Positions 1-9,028 of a stretch of 64,000 bases of DNA are shown here, one piece after another (positions within the stretch are counted from its first letter, which is position 1; the number at the start of each line of letters is the position of its first letter). Position numbers and translations under genes: made by a program. Below the pieces are notes generated by a model. That model had not been told where the DNA came from. It worked only from the letters and a program-made list of their open reading frames with translations, and did not search any database. The stretch is from an uncultured SAR86 cluster bacterium (GTDB lineage Bacteria > Pseudomonadota > Gammaproteobacteria > Magnimaribacterales > D2472), in the NCBI GenBank assembly GCA_902558095.1, contig CACECP010000005.1:1-64000 (forward strand), in the 5' to 3' direction.

Positions 1-568
1 ATTCTTGCTGATAAAAATGTTCTCTTTTCGAAATTTCAATCATTCGGGAAGATCCACCCTCTTTTCGCCAATTAAAATCCCAAAAACTAACATCCTCATA
101 TCTTGCTGCAGATCTATGGCCAGAGTCATTAATTTGATTCATGTCTTTCCATCTGGAAATTCCTAATGTGGTAGCAAATACATTAAATCTATTTTCATAA
201 GCAAATAATGCAGATCTTTCAAATCTCATATCAAAGCATTTTGTGCATCTTTCTCCTCTTTCTGGTTCATCCTCCAGACCTTTAACTCTATCGAACCAAT
301 TGTCTTTATCATAGTCACCATCAATACATTCAAAACCAACTTTCTCGCAAAATCTTCTATTTTCATCTTTTCTAATTTCGTACTCGTCAATAGGATGAAT
401 ATTTGGATTATAAAAATATACTGTAGTCTTAATATCTGAGGCAGCAATTGCCTCTATAATTTCTCCAGAGCATGGAGCACAACAGCTATGTAATAAAAGC
501 CTATCTTCATCATTTGGTAGCTGAAGTTCAGGCCGCTTGTAATTATCTAATTTATACTTTTCACTCAT
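1..568 (-). CDS. queH: Epoxyqueuosine reductase QueH, 3' end cut off by the window
   Basis: Reduces epoxyqueuosine to queuosine in the last step of tRNA wobble-base modification. The reverse strand reads openly from an ATG at 568 to the window edge, about 189 codons. Visible are the cysteine motif HSCCAPCSG (about residues 27-35), a second pair in [11 protein letters not shown] (about residues 98-108), and the conserved [12 protein letters not shown] stretch; these are the metal-binding signatures of the QueH (formerly DUF208) family. The C-terminal end lies outside the window. The start codon overlaps the stop of the upstream thrH gene by 8 bp, so the two are probably cotranscribed. QueH replaces the unrelated enzyme QueG in many bacteria. 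Confidence 0.93.
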   Translation of the reverse strand, partial: MSEKYKLDNYKRPELQLPNDEDRLLLHSCCAPCSGEIIEAIAASDIKTTVYFYNPNIHPIDEYEIRKDENRRFCEKVGFECIDGDYDKDNWFDRVKGLEDEPERGERCTKCFDMRFERSALFAYENRFNVFATTLGISRWKDMNQINDSGHRSAARYEDVSFWDFNWRKEGGSSRMIEISKREHFYQQE

Positions 569-1175
569 TATTGGCGTAAATTGAATTTGCTAGTATTGCT
601 TCTTCAAGATCATTATAACTATCAAAAGAATCAATTTCAGGATGCAATGATGATATTTTCAATGGAGCATTCATAAAGAAACCTTTATCTGCTATCTCAA
701 ACATTTGAATATCATTATGAGAATCACCTGCCGCAAAACACCTGTATCCCATTTCTTTAAAAAATGAAATTGCTTGATGTTTTGCCTTTGGATGTCTAAG
801 TTTATAAGAAATAATTTCATCATTTTTTACTTCTAAAGTATGACAAAGTAAAAAAGGAAATCCTAATTTTTGCATTAAAGGTTTTGCAATATCGTGAAAT
901 GTATCTGAGAGTATAACTACTTGAAAATTTTTCTTTAAGTTCGAAACAAAATCTAAAGCACCTGGTAAAAGTTCAAGCGATGCTGCAGCATTCTGAACAT
1001 CAGATAGTTTAATACCTTTTTTGGACATAATTTCTAACCTCATATCCATAAGCTTTTCATAACTTGGTATATCTCTGGTTGTTTGCCCTAATTCTTCTAT
1101 ACCGGTGTTATTAGCAACTCTTTCCCAAATTTCAGGGGTAAGTGTTCCCTCCATATCTAAACATACTATTTCCAT
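561..1175 (-). CDS. thrH: ThrH: HAD-family phosphoserine phosphatase / homoserine phosphotransferase
   Basis: A 204-residue HAD-superfamily protein that aligns end to end, from memory, with Pseudomonas ThrH (205 residues), which dephosphorylates phosphoserine and can transfer the phosphate to homoserine. The N-terminal motif I is the ThrH form DMEGT (D7, E9) rather than the DxDxT of ordinary SerB. TRDIP follows near residue 33, then motif II LSDTF and motif IV GDSHND near residue 152. It acts in serine/threonine metabolism in the cytosol. It sits between a 5'-nucleotidase gene (3 bp upstream) and queH (8 bp overlap), so a short operon is likely. In vivo substrate preference cannot be told from sequence. 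Confidence 0.9.
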   Translation of the reverse strand: MEIVCLDMEGTLTPEIWERVANNTGIEELGQTTRDIPSYEKLMDMRLEIMSKKGIKLSDVQNAAASLELLPGALDFVSNLKKNFQVVILSDTFHDIAKPLMQKLGFPFLLCHTLEVKNDEIISYKLRHPKAKHQAISFFKEMGYRCFAAGDSHNDIQMFEIADKGFFMNAPLKISSLHPEIDSFDSYNDLEEAILANSIYANNE

Positions 1176-1178
1176 AAT

Positions 1179-2081
1179 TTACTCATTTTTAATCCCATAT
1201 GGAACATGACCAGATGTAGTGTTATCTAATGCACCCATAATATGCTTTTTTTGATCATCAAAGAAGATATCTGCATCAAAAGATTCAAGAAAATTACTTT
1301 TTGACATGCCGCCTAAAAATAGTGACTCATCAATTCTAACACCCCATTCTCTCAATGTTTTTATAACTCTTTTATCTGAAGGTGCCGATCTTGCTGTTAC
1401 AAGTGCTGTTCTGATTGGACACTCATTAATTGCAAAATCATTTTGAATTTTATTTAATTCAACTAAAAATGATTTAAAAGGGCCTTCTTTTAAATTTGTC
1501 TTTGCATTGGCCTCGTTCTCTATAAATGCTTTAAGCCCTTTTTCATGATAAATTTTTTCGGAATCATCTGAGAATATTACTGCATCTCCATCAAAAGCTA
1601 TTTTTAATAAGTCTGATTTTGATTCTTTATGATTTTCGACAGACCTTGATATGATAGTTGCAGCGGCAACATCACTCTCAATTGCAAGTTTTACATCTTC
1701 TATGCTGCTAGATAAAAATAAATGAACACCAAAGTCCTTTACATATCTATGAGGACTTTCGCCACCACAAAATGCCGCCCTTGATATATTTAAATTGTGA
1801 TCTTCAATTGAATTTCTTATTCTCAACCCAGTATCAGATGTATTTCTTGATAAAAGAATAACTTCTACTCGATCTGAATTTTCATATAGTTTATTTATTT
1901 TTAAAATCTTTTTTACTAGATTAAAAGCTTCTCCAGGATCGAGAGTATTGTTCTCATTCTCAATCTGATAGTCCTGATATGACTTTAAGCCCTGTTTTTC
2001 ATATATTTCGTGGCTTTCATCGAGATTAAAGAGAGCTCGTGAAGAGATTCCAATTATTAATTTAGATATTTTATTATTCAT
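1179..2081 (-). CDS. Cytosolic 5'-nucleotidase, cN-I type
   Basis: A 300-residue protein of the bacterial 5'-nucleotidase family related to animal cN-I. The family removes phosphate from AMP/IMP-type nucleotides in the cytosol. Supporting segments are SRNTSDTGLRI (about residue 78), AFCGGESP (about 102), the acidic AFDGDAVIFSDDSE (about 162-175) and the C-terminal FDADIFFDDQ, typical of its HAD-like fold. Length is usual for the family. It starts with ATG 62 bp from lexA, which diverges, so its promoter shares the interval that holds the SOS box; whether LexA also controls it is unknown. The downstream genes thrH and queH follow closely. Confidence 0.85.
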   Translation of the reverse strand: MNNKISKLIIGISSRALFNLDESHEIYEKQGLKSYQDYQIENENNTLDPGEAFNLVKKILKINKLYENSDRVEVILLSRNTSDTGLRIRNSIEDHNLNISRAAFCGGESPHRYVKDFGVHLFLSSSIEDVKLAIESDVAAATIISRSVENHKESKSDLLKIAFDGDAVIFSDDSEKIYHEKGLKAFIENEANAKTNLKEGPFKSFLVELNKIQNDFAINECPIRTALVTARSAPSDKRVIKTLREWGVRIDESLFLGGMSKSNFLESFDADIFFDDQKKHIMGALDNTTSGHVPYGIKNE

Positions 2082-2086
2082 AATTA

Positions 2087-2116
2087 TTGAAAATATATTA
2101 TATTTAGTATTATACT
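2087..2116 (+). promoter_or_regulatory. Predicted sigma-70 promoter of lexA
   Basis: TTGAAA at 2087-2092 is followed 18 bp later by TATACT at 2111-2116, a good -35/-10 pair. The -10 hexamer overlaps the start of the LexA box, which would let LexA block RNA polymerase. Transcription would begin near 2122, leaving a leader of about 20 nt without a clear Shine-Dalgarno sequence. Confidence 0.55.
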
Positions 2117-2130
2117 GTACATATATTCAG
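2115..2130 (+). promoter_or_regulatory. LexA operator (SOS box)
   Basis: CTGTACATATATTCAG matches the gammaproteobacterial SOS box pattern CTG-N10-CAG, with only the second half site (TTCAG for ACAG) off consensus. It lies 13 bp before the lexA start codon and overlaps the predicted -10 box, the usual place for autorepression. It also lies 34 bp from the divergent 5'-nucleotidase start. Confidence 0.85.
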
Positions 2131-2143
2131 TATATTTATTATT

Positions 2144-2761
2144 ATGAAAGAAATAACCTCACAACAACAAAGAGTATTAGATTGTATTCAAATTTACATA
2201 AATAAAACAGGTTTTCCTCCTACTAGAGCAAATATCTGCAAAGAGTTAGGTTTTAAGTCGCCAAATTCTGCAGAAACTCATCTAAGAGCTCTTGAGAAAA
2301 AAGGGTTTATTTCAATTGAAAGTGGAGCTTCAAGAGGAATATCAATAATAAATAATCAAGAACATATATCAAACAATAATGAGTATCCTGTCATTGGCCT
2401 TGTCGCAGCTGGTTCGCCTACTTTGGCTGAAGAAAATATTGAAAGAACAATAAATTGTCCCAATTCATTTTTTGAGTCAAGTTTTGATTATTTTTTAAAA
2501 GTAAAAGGCCTTAGTATGAAAGATGCAGGAATTATGGAAGATGATTTAATTGCTGTTAAGAAAACAACTGATGTAAGAAATGGTGATATTGTTGTAGCAA
2601 GGCTTGATGATGAGGTAACTGTTAAATTCTTTAAACGAAAATCTCCAAAAATAATCGAGTTAGAACCAGCAAATGAAGAATTCGAAAATATTACTATTAA
2701 TCTTGAGCGTGATGAACTTCATATTGAGGGAAAAAGTATAGGTTTATTAAGAAAAAACTAA
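2144..2761 (+). CDS. lexA: LexA repressor, SOS regulator
   Basis: A 205-residue SOS repressor. The N-terminal winged helix (about residues 1-70) carries TRANICKELGFKSPNSAETHLRALEKKG-like helix-turn-helix elements. The self-cleavage bond is Ala89-Gly90 in the sequence VAAGSP. The peptidase dyad is Ser124 (in KGLSM) and Lys161 (in VTVKFF), all as in E. coli LexA. RecA-stimulated self-cleavage would release the SOS genes. The SOS box just upstream indicates autoregulation. Its 3' end overlaps the convergent small gene by 4 bp. The nearby order lexA, two small genes, topA resembles that in Pseudomonas, where sulA also sits between; no sulA is seen here. Confidence 0.97.
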   Translation: MKEITSQQQRVLDCIQIYINKTGFPPTRANICKELGFKSPNSAETHLRALEKKGFISIESGASRGISIINNQEHISNNNEYPVIGLVAAGSPTLAEENIERTINCPNSFFESSFDYFLKVKGLSMKDAGIMEDDLIAVKKTTDVRNGDIVVARLDDEVTVKFFKRKSPKIIELEPANEEFENITINLERDELHIEGKSIGLLRKN

Positions 2762-3051
2762 TGGATAGTGGTTTGCTTCTTTGAAAACTCTTCTCTTTGC
2801 TTATCAAAAAAATCATCCAAATCACTAACATTGCCACTTACACTTTCTATACCAGCTCTAATCATCTCTTTTGCTACTGTAAGTTCTTGACCTTGAAGAA
2901 AATCTTTAGATTCTTTTGAAAATTCTATCTTTACAATAGGATTATCATGATCATCGGACCTTCTTAAAACAATACTTCCGTCAGGTAGTTGTGCCAATTC
3001 TAGATAATTTGAAGTCTTTTTCATATATTCCTTAAGCTTAACACTCATCAA
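2758..3051 (-). CDS. Conserved hypothetical protein next to topA
   Basis: A 97-residue soluble protein with no signal peptide or membrane segment. The middle, about residues 22-45, reads like a small beta unit (LPDGSIVLRRSDDHDNPIVKI). The C-terminal half is charged and helical and ends in a DDFFDKQREEF-like tail. I do not recognise a catalytic motif. Position supports a real gene: it overlaps the start-proximal neighbour by 14 bp and sits where Pseudomonas has a small uncharacterised gene between lexA/sulA and topA. It probably belongs to that family, but this rests on synteny and remembered gene order. Function unknown. Confidence 0.7.
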   Translation of the reverse strand: MMSVKLKEYMKKTSNYLELAQLPDGSIVLRRSDDHDNPIVKIEFSKESKDFLQGQELTVAKEMIRAGIESVSGNVSDLDDFFDKQREEFSKKQTTIH

Positions 3052-3460
3052 GAGTTTTGCGAAGCAACTCTTTAAATGCTTTATACCTATCTATTATTAA
3101 ATTGAATTTTTTCAAGTCATTTATCTCAGAAGTAGTTATTAAATTCTTGTTATCTTCTCTAAAAAAAATACTTTTAGATTTTTCTAAAATGCTAAATAGC
3201 CCTTCCGATGATAACTCTTTCGTAATAATATTTCTGAGAGCGATTGAGTTTGAAAGCTCTTTCCATTTATATAAATAATTCAAATGCTCTATGGGTTTCA
3301 AATCAATTGTAGAATTATCATATATATCGTCTGCAAGGTAAGACAAGCTTTTTTCAACGCAAACAATAAATATTAATTCTTCACTATTATTTATTAATGA
3401 TTTGCCCAAAATTTCTTGAGAAATATCAAGATAAAGGTTAGATAGTTCTATGTTTTTCAC
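3038..3460 (-). CDS. Small helical protein downstream of topA (possibly DUF6586-like)
   Basis: A 140-residue, largely helical, cytosolic protein of unknown function. It begins with GTG at 3460, overlapping the topA stop by one base (TAGTG), which supports this start and translational coupling to topA. The sequence has no clear motif; residues 20-60 and 100-140 look like amphipathic helices. In Pseudomonas the gene directly after topA encodes a DUF6586-type protein of similar size, so this may be a divergent member; that is inference from position. An opposite-strand frame inside it is a shadow. Confidence 0.65.
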   Translation of the reverse strand: MKNIELSNLYLDISQEILGKSLINNSEELIFIVCVEKSLSYLADDIYDNSTIDLKPIEHLNYLYKWKELSNSIALRNIITKELSSEGLFSILEKSKSIFFREDNKNLITTSEINDLKKFNLIIDRYKAFKELLRKTLDEC

Positions 3461-6075
3461 TAACTTTTTAGTTTTTCAACCCATTCACCATTGGAGAATG
3501 TTGCAGTCCATTTTGTTTTCTTTCCATCTTTTTCAGAAGCAACATAATGAACATCATCAGTACGATTATATCTGATAACATACGGATTCCCATCTTTGTC
3601 TTTTAAAGGAGCATCAAGTAAATACAAGTGCTTATCTTTATCAGGCAAAAATCGGCATGCATTTTGAAGTTCTTCTTTCAAATCTTTAATTTCGTTTACC
3701 TTTGGAGCTCTAGTTTCTCTATTCTTAGGATATTGGCTAGCAGCTAAAAACAATCCTTTCATACTATCTCTAAGTAAATAATGATCCTCACATTTTACGC
3801 ACTTTAAATCAAAAAGCTCTATTGGTTCCATTGTTAATGGTTTAGGTTCTCCATTTCTTTGCAATGCTCTTGTGGCTCCACAATTATCATTTAAACATCC
3901 AAAATACTTTCCAAATCTTCCAGTCTTAAGTTGCATGTCAGCCCCACATTTATGACATTCAAGGGTTGGGCCATCGTATCCTTTAAGTTTAAATTGACCT
4001 TCTTCAATTAAATATCCATCACAGTCTGGGTTTTTGCCACAAACATGAAGTTTTCTTTTTTCATCAATAAGATAGTTATCCATACTGGTGTCGCACTTAG
4101 GACATCTTTTCTTAATTAAAAGATTTTCTGCTTCTTCAGTATCATCTATGCTGATGGCCTCATCACCTGATATCAAATTTAGTGTCTCTTTGCATTTATC
4201 ATCTCCAATATTTTGATATCCTGAGCATCCCAAAAAAACACCATTTGAGGAATTTCTAATTACCATATTAGCTTTTTCACATAACGGGCATGTGACATCA
4301 GTTGCAGTTGGTTGATTTCCTCTCATGCCATTTTCATTTGAGGCTGAAATTAGGTCTTTTTGAAAAGCGCTATAAAAATCATCTAAAACATTTCGCCAAT
4401 CAAGTTCTCCTCTGGCTACTCTGTCTAAATTATTTTCTAAGTTGGCTGTAAATTCATAATCCATAATGTCATCAAAACTTTCTATCAATCTCTCAGCAAC
4501 AATGTGTCCTATTTTTTTTACAAAAAATCTTCTATTTTGAATTTCAACATATCCTCTATCTTGTATAGTAGAAATAATATTTGCATATGTTGATGGTCTG
4601 CCAATGCCTTTCTTTTCTAATTCTTTTACAAGAGCTGCTTCTGAATATCTTGAGGGTGGTTTCGTGAATTTCTGATCAAGATTTACGCTACTTAGATTAA
4701 GAATCTCTCCTTCTTCAAGAGGAGGCAAAATATCATCATTATCTGATTTAGAGGATTGATAAATCTTTGTGTATCCATCAAAAACAACCTCTCTTCCTTT
4801 GGCTGAAAAAGTGTATTCAGAAATATTAATTTTTGCTGATGTAGATAAATATTCTGCATCTGGCATTTGACAAGCAATATATTGCTGCCAGATTAGTTGA
4901 TAAAGTCTTTTTTCTTCCTCTGTTTGATTCATAAGATCATCTGCAGTCATGTATGCGTTGGTCGGCCTAATGGCTTCATGAGCCTCCTGAGCATTTTCAG
5001 TACTAGAATAAATCCTGGGAGCATTGGTTAAATAGCTTTCACCAATTCTTTCTGCAATAAAATTTCGAGCATCTTGAATTGACTCCTTACTAAGACTTGG
5101 AGCATCAGTCCTCATATAAGTAATATGGCCAGCTTCATAAAGTTTCTGAGCAACTCTCATTGTCCTTTTAACGTTAAAACTTAATTTTGTACTTGCAGCT
5201 TGTTGAAGTGTTGATGTTATAAAAGGAGCTCTTGGTTTTGTTTTTACTGGTTTTTTGGTTATTTCATCTATATTTAAAGTTGATGTTTTAATTAATGATT
5301 CTATCTTTTTTGCTTCATCTTCTTTTAACAAAGGATCTGATTTTTTTCTATTTAAGTAAAAAGGAATGCTTAGCTGATGTTTCAACAAGTTCATAGAAAC
5401 TTCCCAAAATTCTTCTGGTATAAACTCTTGAATCAATCTTTCTCTCTCATCTAAAACTCTCAAAGCAACAGACTGTACTCTTCCAGCTGAAAGACCTCTA
5501 GCAATTTTTTTCCACAATAAAGGAGATAACTCAAATCCAATTACTTTATCTAAGAACCTTCTTGCTCTATAAGCTTTAACTAAATCTAAATCTATATCTT
5601 TTGGATCATTGAAAGAATCAACGATTGAAGATTTTGTAATTTGATTAAACCTTACTCTGGAATACTCATATTTTTCTGGACCAAGAGCCTCTTTAAGATG
5701 CCATGCTATAGCTTCACCCTCTCTATCAAGATCAGTTGCAAGATATATATGCTCGACACTCTTTGCAGCCTTTTTTAATGATTTAATAACTTTTTCTTTT
5801 TCTGGAATTATTTGCCAGTCAGCAGTCCAGCCATTATCAGGATCTATTCCCATTCTTCTTATAAGCCTATTTCTATCATTAATAGTTTTGAGTCTTAGCT
5901 TTTCCTCTGGGGAAATATCTTTAGGAATTGATGCTCTTTTAGTGTTTGGTGAGGCTTTTTTTGGAAGATCTCTTATGTGACCAACACTTGATTCAACAAT
6001 AAAATCAGACCCTAAATACTTTGAAATAGTTTTTGCTTTTGCTGGAGATTCAACTATTACTAATGATTTTGCCAT
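3460..6075 (-). CDS. topA: DNA topoisomerase I
   Basis: An 871-residue type IA topoisomerase that relaxes negative supercoils. The TOPRIM domain occupies about residues 1-140, with the acidic triad region ATDLDREGEA (residues 113-122). The catalytic tyrosine is Tyr320 in ITYMRTDAPS. Three C-terminal zinc ribbons of the CPxC...C type follow, near residues 597-630, 659-690 and 705-735. A fourth repeat near residue 757 keeps only one cysteine pair. The protein ends with a basic Trp-containing tail. Length and order match E. coli TopA (865 residues). It heads a run with two small genes downstream that it overlaps or nearly overlaps. Confidence 0.97.
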   Translation of the reverse strand: MAKSLVIVESPAKAKTISKYLGSDFIVESSVGHIRDLPKKASPNTKRASIPKDISPEEKLRLKTINDRNRLIRRMGIDPDNGWTADWQIIPEKEKVIKSLKKAAKSVEHIYLATDLDREGEAIAWHLKEALGPEKYEYSRVRFNQITKSSIVDSFNDPKDIDLDLVKAYRARRFLDKVIGFELSPLLWKKIARGLSAGRVQSVALRVLDERERLIQEFIPEEFWEVSMNLLKHQLSIPFYLNRKKSDPLLKEDEAKKIESLIKTSTLNIDEITKKPVKTKPRAPFITSTLQQAASTKLSFNVKRTMRVAQKLYEAGHITYMRTDAPSLSKESIQDARNFIAERIGESYLTNAPRIYSSTENAQEAHEAIRPTNAYMTADDLMNQTEEEKRLYQLIWQQYIACQMPDAEYLSTSAKINISEYTFSAKGREVVFDGYTKIYQSSKSDNDDILPPLEEGEILNLSSVNLDQKFTKPPSRYSEAALVKELEKKGIGRPSTYANIISTIQDRGYVEIQNRRFFVKKIGHIVAERLIESFDDIMDYEFTANLENNLDRVARGELDWRNVLDDFYSAFQKDLISASNENGMRGNQPTATDVTCPLCEKANMVIRNSSNGVFLGCSGYQNIGDDKCKETLNLISGDEAISIDDTEEAENLLIKKRCPKCDTSMDNYLIDEKRKLHVCGKNPDCDGYLIEEGQFKLKGYDGPTLECHKCGADMQLKTGRFGKYFGCLNDNCGATRALQRNGEPKPLTMEPIELFDLKCVKCEDHYLLRDSMKGLFLAASQYPKNRETRAPKVNEIKDLKEELQNACRFLPDKDKHLYLLDAPLKDKDGNPYVIRYNRTDDVHYVASEKDGKKTKWTATFSNGEWVEKLKS

Positions 6076-6134
6076 CTTTTACGCACTTCCCTTTTTATGA
6101 ATATCATTAAAATAACCTGATATGCAAGATAAAT

Positions 6135-6578
6135 TTAAAAATAATTTATTTTTCTAATCTTATTTAATATTATTTTTAAGTTATCAATTCCGCTTATTTC
6201 ATTCCATAAAAATAATATCGAAGATTTTGTATAAATAACTTCAAATAAACTATCAGAAACATCCTCAAGTTGTTTTTTTATGCTTTCAAAACTTTCAGAA
6301 TATTTTAATTTGACAGGAGAATACAAGATTAATTGATTTTTGTCTCTAATAAAATGAGCTTCTTTTAAATTTGTTTCATTTTTTATTTGATAGTATGCAG
6401 TAAAAGAATTTTCATTTTTAAATTCATTTTTACCATATAAAGTTGATGAAATTTTACAACCTAATAATTTAGACTCCATTCGAATTTTTGAAATTTTTTT
6501 TGAAGATTTGGATGGCATTGCCAATGATATAGAGCCAACCAACAATAAAATCGCAATAGAAAATACGATATATTCCAT
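6135..6578 (-). CDS. Single-pass membrane protein of unknown function
   Basis: A 147-residue protein whose first 20 residues (MEYIVFSIAILLLVGSISLA) form one membrane segment, with no signal peptidase site I would trust. The rest is a basic, soluble domain of about 120 residues probably facing the cytosol or periplasm. No motif or family is recognised. It follows the pyrD stop by one base, so it is likely part of the nadK-rhomboid-galU-pyrD run. The residue pattern (ILYSPVKLKYSESFESIKKQL, then a hydrophobic strand and helix) suggests a small alpha/beta fold, but this is a guess. Confidence 0.6.
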   Translation of the reverse strand: MEYIVFSIAILLLVGSISLAMPSKSSKKISKIRMESKLLGCKISSTLYGKNEFKNENSFTAYYQIKNETNLKEAHFIRDKNQLILYSPVKLKYSESFESIKKQLEDVSDSLFEVIYTKSSILFLWNEISGIDNLKIILNKIRKINYF

Positions 6579-6579
6579 A

Positions 6580-7569
6580 CTAATTATTTAAAACTTCGGT
6601 TATTAAATTTGGTCCTTTTAAAATAAAGCCTGTATAAATTTGAACTAGGCTTGCACCAGCATTAATTTTTTCATTAAAGTCTTCTTTTGATAGAACGCCT
6701 CCCACCCCAATTAGCGGTATATCTTTTGATTTAGATTTAATAAAAGACAAGCGTTGAGTCGATTTATTCATTATTGGTTCTCCGGATAAACCTCCATCGA
6801 TTGATTTAATTTTTTCATTCACAAGCATTGATTTATCAATTGTTGTATTTGTTGCAATGATTCCTGATAGTGAAGAATTTTCTATATGCGTAATTATATT
6901 AATTATTGTTTTGTCTGATTCATCTGGAGAAATCTTTAAAAAAATAGGTTTGATTATATTCAAATCTTTTATACTCTTATCAATTGCATCAATTAACAAA
7001 GTCAAGTTTTCTCTATTATGCAGATCTCTTAAATTTGGTGTATTTGGAGAGGATATGTTGATAGTAATATAGTCAGCATACTTGTTAACCTTCTCGAGAC
7101 AAACTATATAATCATTAATCCTTTGATCACCAATTGAATGTTTATTTGCCCCTATATTTACTCCTAAAATTCCTTTGTAATTTCTCCTTTTTAAATTATT
7201 CACTAAGTAATCAACGCCTTTATTGTTAAAGCCAAGTCTATTAATAATTGAATTTTCTTTGTAATTTCTAAAAACCCTCGGCTTTGGATTTCCTGATTGA
7301 GCTAGAGGTGTAACTGTTCCGACCTCTAAAAATCCAAATCCAAGCTCACCCAGTGCATCAATATAATCGCCATTTTTATCAAGACCTGCTGCAGTTCCAA
7401 GTCTATTTTTAAAATTCATTCCCAAAAAAATTATATTTTCATCTTGATATGTTTTATTGTAAATTAGTTTCAAAATTTTAAGTTTATGAAGTAATTTTAA
7501 AGAATTTAGAGAAAAAGAATGGGCTAATTCAGGTGGTAATAACTTAAAAAGTTTAAGAAAAAAACTCAA
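6580..7569 (-). CDS. pyrD: Dihydroorotate dehydrogenase (quinone), class 2
   Basis: Oxidises dihydroorotate to orotate in pyrimidine synthesis and passes electrons to quinone at the inner membrane. The 329-residue protein keeps the class 2 N-terminal amphipathic segment (about residues 1-40). It has AAGLDKNG (60-67), RLGFNNKG, and NISSPNTPNLR with the class 2 catalytic Ser174. The FMN phosphate loop GVGGVLS and IYTGFILKGP lie near the C terminus. The start is TTG at 7569, overlapping the galU stop as TTGA. Alignment with E. coli PyrD begins at this residue, so the unusual start is well supported. It is translationally coupled to galU. Confidence 0.95.
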   Translation of the reverse strand: MSFFLKLFKLLPPELAHSFSLNSLKLLHKLKILKLIYNKTYQDENIIFLGMNFKNRLGTAAGLDKNGDYIDALGELGFGFLEVGTVTPLAQSGNPKPRVFRNYKENSIINRLGFNNKGVDYLVNNLKRRNYKGILGVNIGANKHSIGDQRINDYIVCLEKVNKYADYITINISSPNTPNLRDLHNRENLTLLIDAIDKSIKDLNIIKPIFLKISPDESDKTIINIITHIENSSLSGIIATNTTIDKSMLVNEKIKSIDGGLSGEPIMNKSTQRLSFIKSKSKDIPLIGVGGVLSKEDFNEKINAGASLVQIYTGFILKGPNLITEVLNN

Positions 7570-8426
7570 ATAATTTCCTTTATAATTTTTTTAATATCCT
7601 TGCTGATTGATTTATCTTTCAAAGCGAGTGCAATGGTAGCATGAACAAATCCCTTTTTACTACCACAATCATATTTTTCACCTTCGTACATTCTTGCATA
7701 CACTTCTTCCTCTTCTAAAAGAGCTTTTATCGCATCAGTTAATTGTATTTCTCCAGATTTATCAAATTTGGTTGTTTTTAAAAACTTAAATATAGTTGGT
7801 TTAAATATATATCTTCCACAAACTGCTATATCAGACGGAGCATCATCTAAGGATGGTTTTTCTACTATATCCTCAATTTGTATCGACTTATTTTTAATTA
7901 CTCCTGGGCTTATTACTCCATATTTGTGAACATCTTCTTTGCTTACTTTATTGACAGCAATAACAGACGAGTTTGTTTCTTGATGTGAGTTTAATAATTG
8001 ATCTAAACAAGACTCTGCAGAAAAGAATAAATCATCTGGTAACAAAACTGCAAAAGTATTTTCTCCTACGAGCTCTTCGGCATGAAGAATGGCATGCCCC
8101 AAACCTTTTTGCTCTTTTTGATCGATATAGTGAAATTTAATTCCACTAAAAATTTCAGGATTTAATTTTTTAATCATTTCAATCTTGCCTGAATTTTTAA
8201 GCCTGTCCTCAAAATTTATATTTTTATCAAAATGCTTCTTTATAGAATATTTTTCTGGGCTAGTAATAAAGATTATTTCATCAACTCCAATATTTATTGC
8301 TTCCTCAACAGCATATTGAATCAGAGGCTTGTCTATAATTGGGAGCATCTCTTTTGGAATTGCTTTTGAAGCAGGCAAAAATCTTGTTCCAAGCCCTGCA
8401 ACTGGAAGTACGGCTATTTTAACCAT
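7566..8426 (-). CDS. galU: UTP-glucose-1-phosphate uridylyltransferase
   Basis: Makes UDP-glucose from UTP and glucose-1-phosphate for envelope sugars. The 286-residue protein has the GalU nucleotide loop GLGTRFLPASKAIPKEMLPI (residues 11-30), the metal-binding LLPDDLFF (about 129) and the sugar-binding VEKPS segment (about 187), all in the expected order and spacing. Length is normal. Its stop overlaps the pyrD TTG start and its ATG lies one base after the rhomboid stop codon, so nadK, rhomboid, galU, pyrD look like one transcript. Confidence 0.95.
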   Translation of the reverse strand: MVKIAVLPVAGLGTRFLPASKAIPKEMLPIIDKPLIQYAVEEAINIGVDEIIFITSPEKYSIKKHFDKNINFEDRLKNSGKIEMIKKLNPEIFSGIKFHYIDQKEQKGLGHAILHAEELVGENTFAVLLPDDLFFSAESCLDQLLNSHQETNSSVIAVNKVSKEDVHKYGVISPGVIKNKSIQIEDIVEKPSLDDAPSDIAVCGRYIFKPTIFKFLKTTKFDKSGEIQLTDAIKALLEEEEVYARMYEGEKYDCGSKKGFVHATIALALKDKSISKDIKKIIKEII

Positions 8427-8427
8427 A

Positions 8428-9027
8428 TTAATATAATTTTTTCATAAAATTTCTGTATATCATAGCAAACAAAATGCCTGAGACTAAGCCACCTAAATGT
8501 GCAAAATTTGCAACTTTACCAAAACCAAAAAGATCAAGTATTCCCATAAAACCTAATATCAACCATATAACCATAAATAAATATAAAGCAGGAGGTAGTC
8601 CATATCTATCAAATTTAGATTCCATTTCAATAATCATACAAAATCCAAGCAGGCCATATATAACACCAGAAAGTCCTCCAAAAAGGTGTGGTCCTTGTGA
8701 ATAATATTGAAAAAAATTACTTAAAATTGATGAAATAATTACAATTAAGACAAAAGTTATCCTGCCATCAATCATTTCAATTTTTTCACCCAAAACATAA
8801 ATCCATAAACAATTAAAGGCAAGATGAGCAATTGAAAAATGCATGAAAATTGGACTTATTAATCTCCACCATTCACTCTCTTCTAAATAGGTGTAATTGA
8901 AGGCTGAATAACCTTTAGTAAAAGTGAGTATCTCTATAACATCATAATTCGAACCAAAATTAGAAAATATTGAAATAGCAACTGCAATTACTATTAATGG
9001 GATATATAAATTTCTAGATACTTTCAA
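8428..9027 (-). CDS. Rhomboid-family intramembrane serine protease
   Basis: A 199-residue integral membrane protein with about six membrane helices. The rhomboid signatures are complete: HLAFN in helix 2 (His68, Asn72), the catalytic GLSG motif with Ser120, and the catalytic His177 in AHLGGLVSG. A W-R pair (about residues 54-55) sits in the L1 loop region. It would cleave membrane-embedded substrates; which ones is unknown. It lacks the extra N-terminal cytoplasmic domain of E. coli GlpG. It is one base from both nadK and galU, a compact arrangement that suggests cotranscription rather than shared function. Confidence 0.92.
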   Translation of the reverse strand: MKVSRNLYIPLIVIAVAISIFSNFGSNYDVIEILTFTKGYSAFNYTYLEESEWWRLISPIFMHFSIAHLAFNCLWIYVLGEKIEMIDGRITFVLIVIISSILSNFFQYYSQGPHLFGGLSGVIYGLLGFCMIIEMESKFDRYGLPPALYLFMVIWLILGFMGILDLFGFGKVANFAHLGGLVSGILFAMIYRNFMKKLY

Positions 9028-9028
9028 G

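Noticed and set aside
226-447. A 73-codon reverse-strand frame
   Set aside because: It lies in another frame inside the well-supported queH coding region and its translation looks random.
3057-3278. Forward-strand frame inside the small gene after topA
   Set aside because: A shadow; the reverse frame is coupled to topA by the TAGTG overlap.
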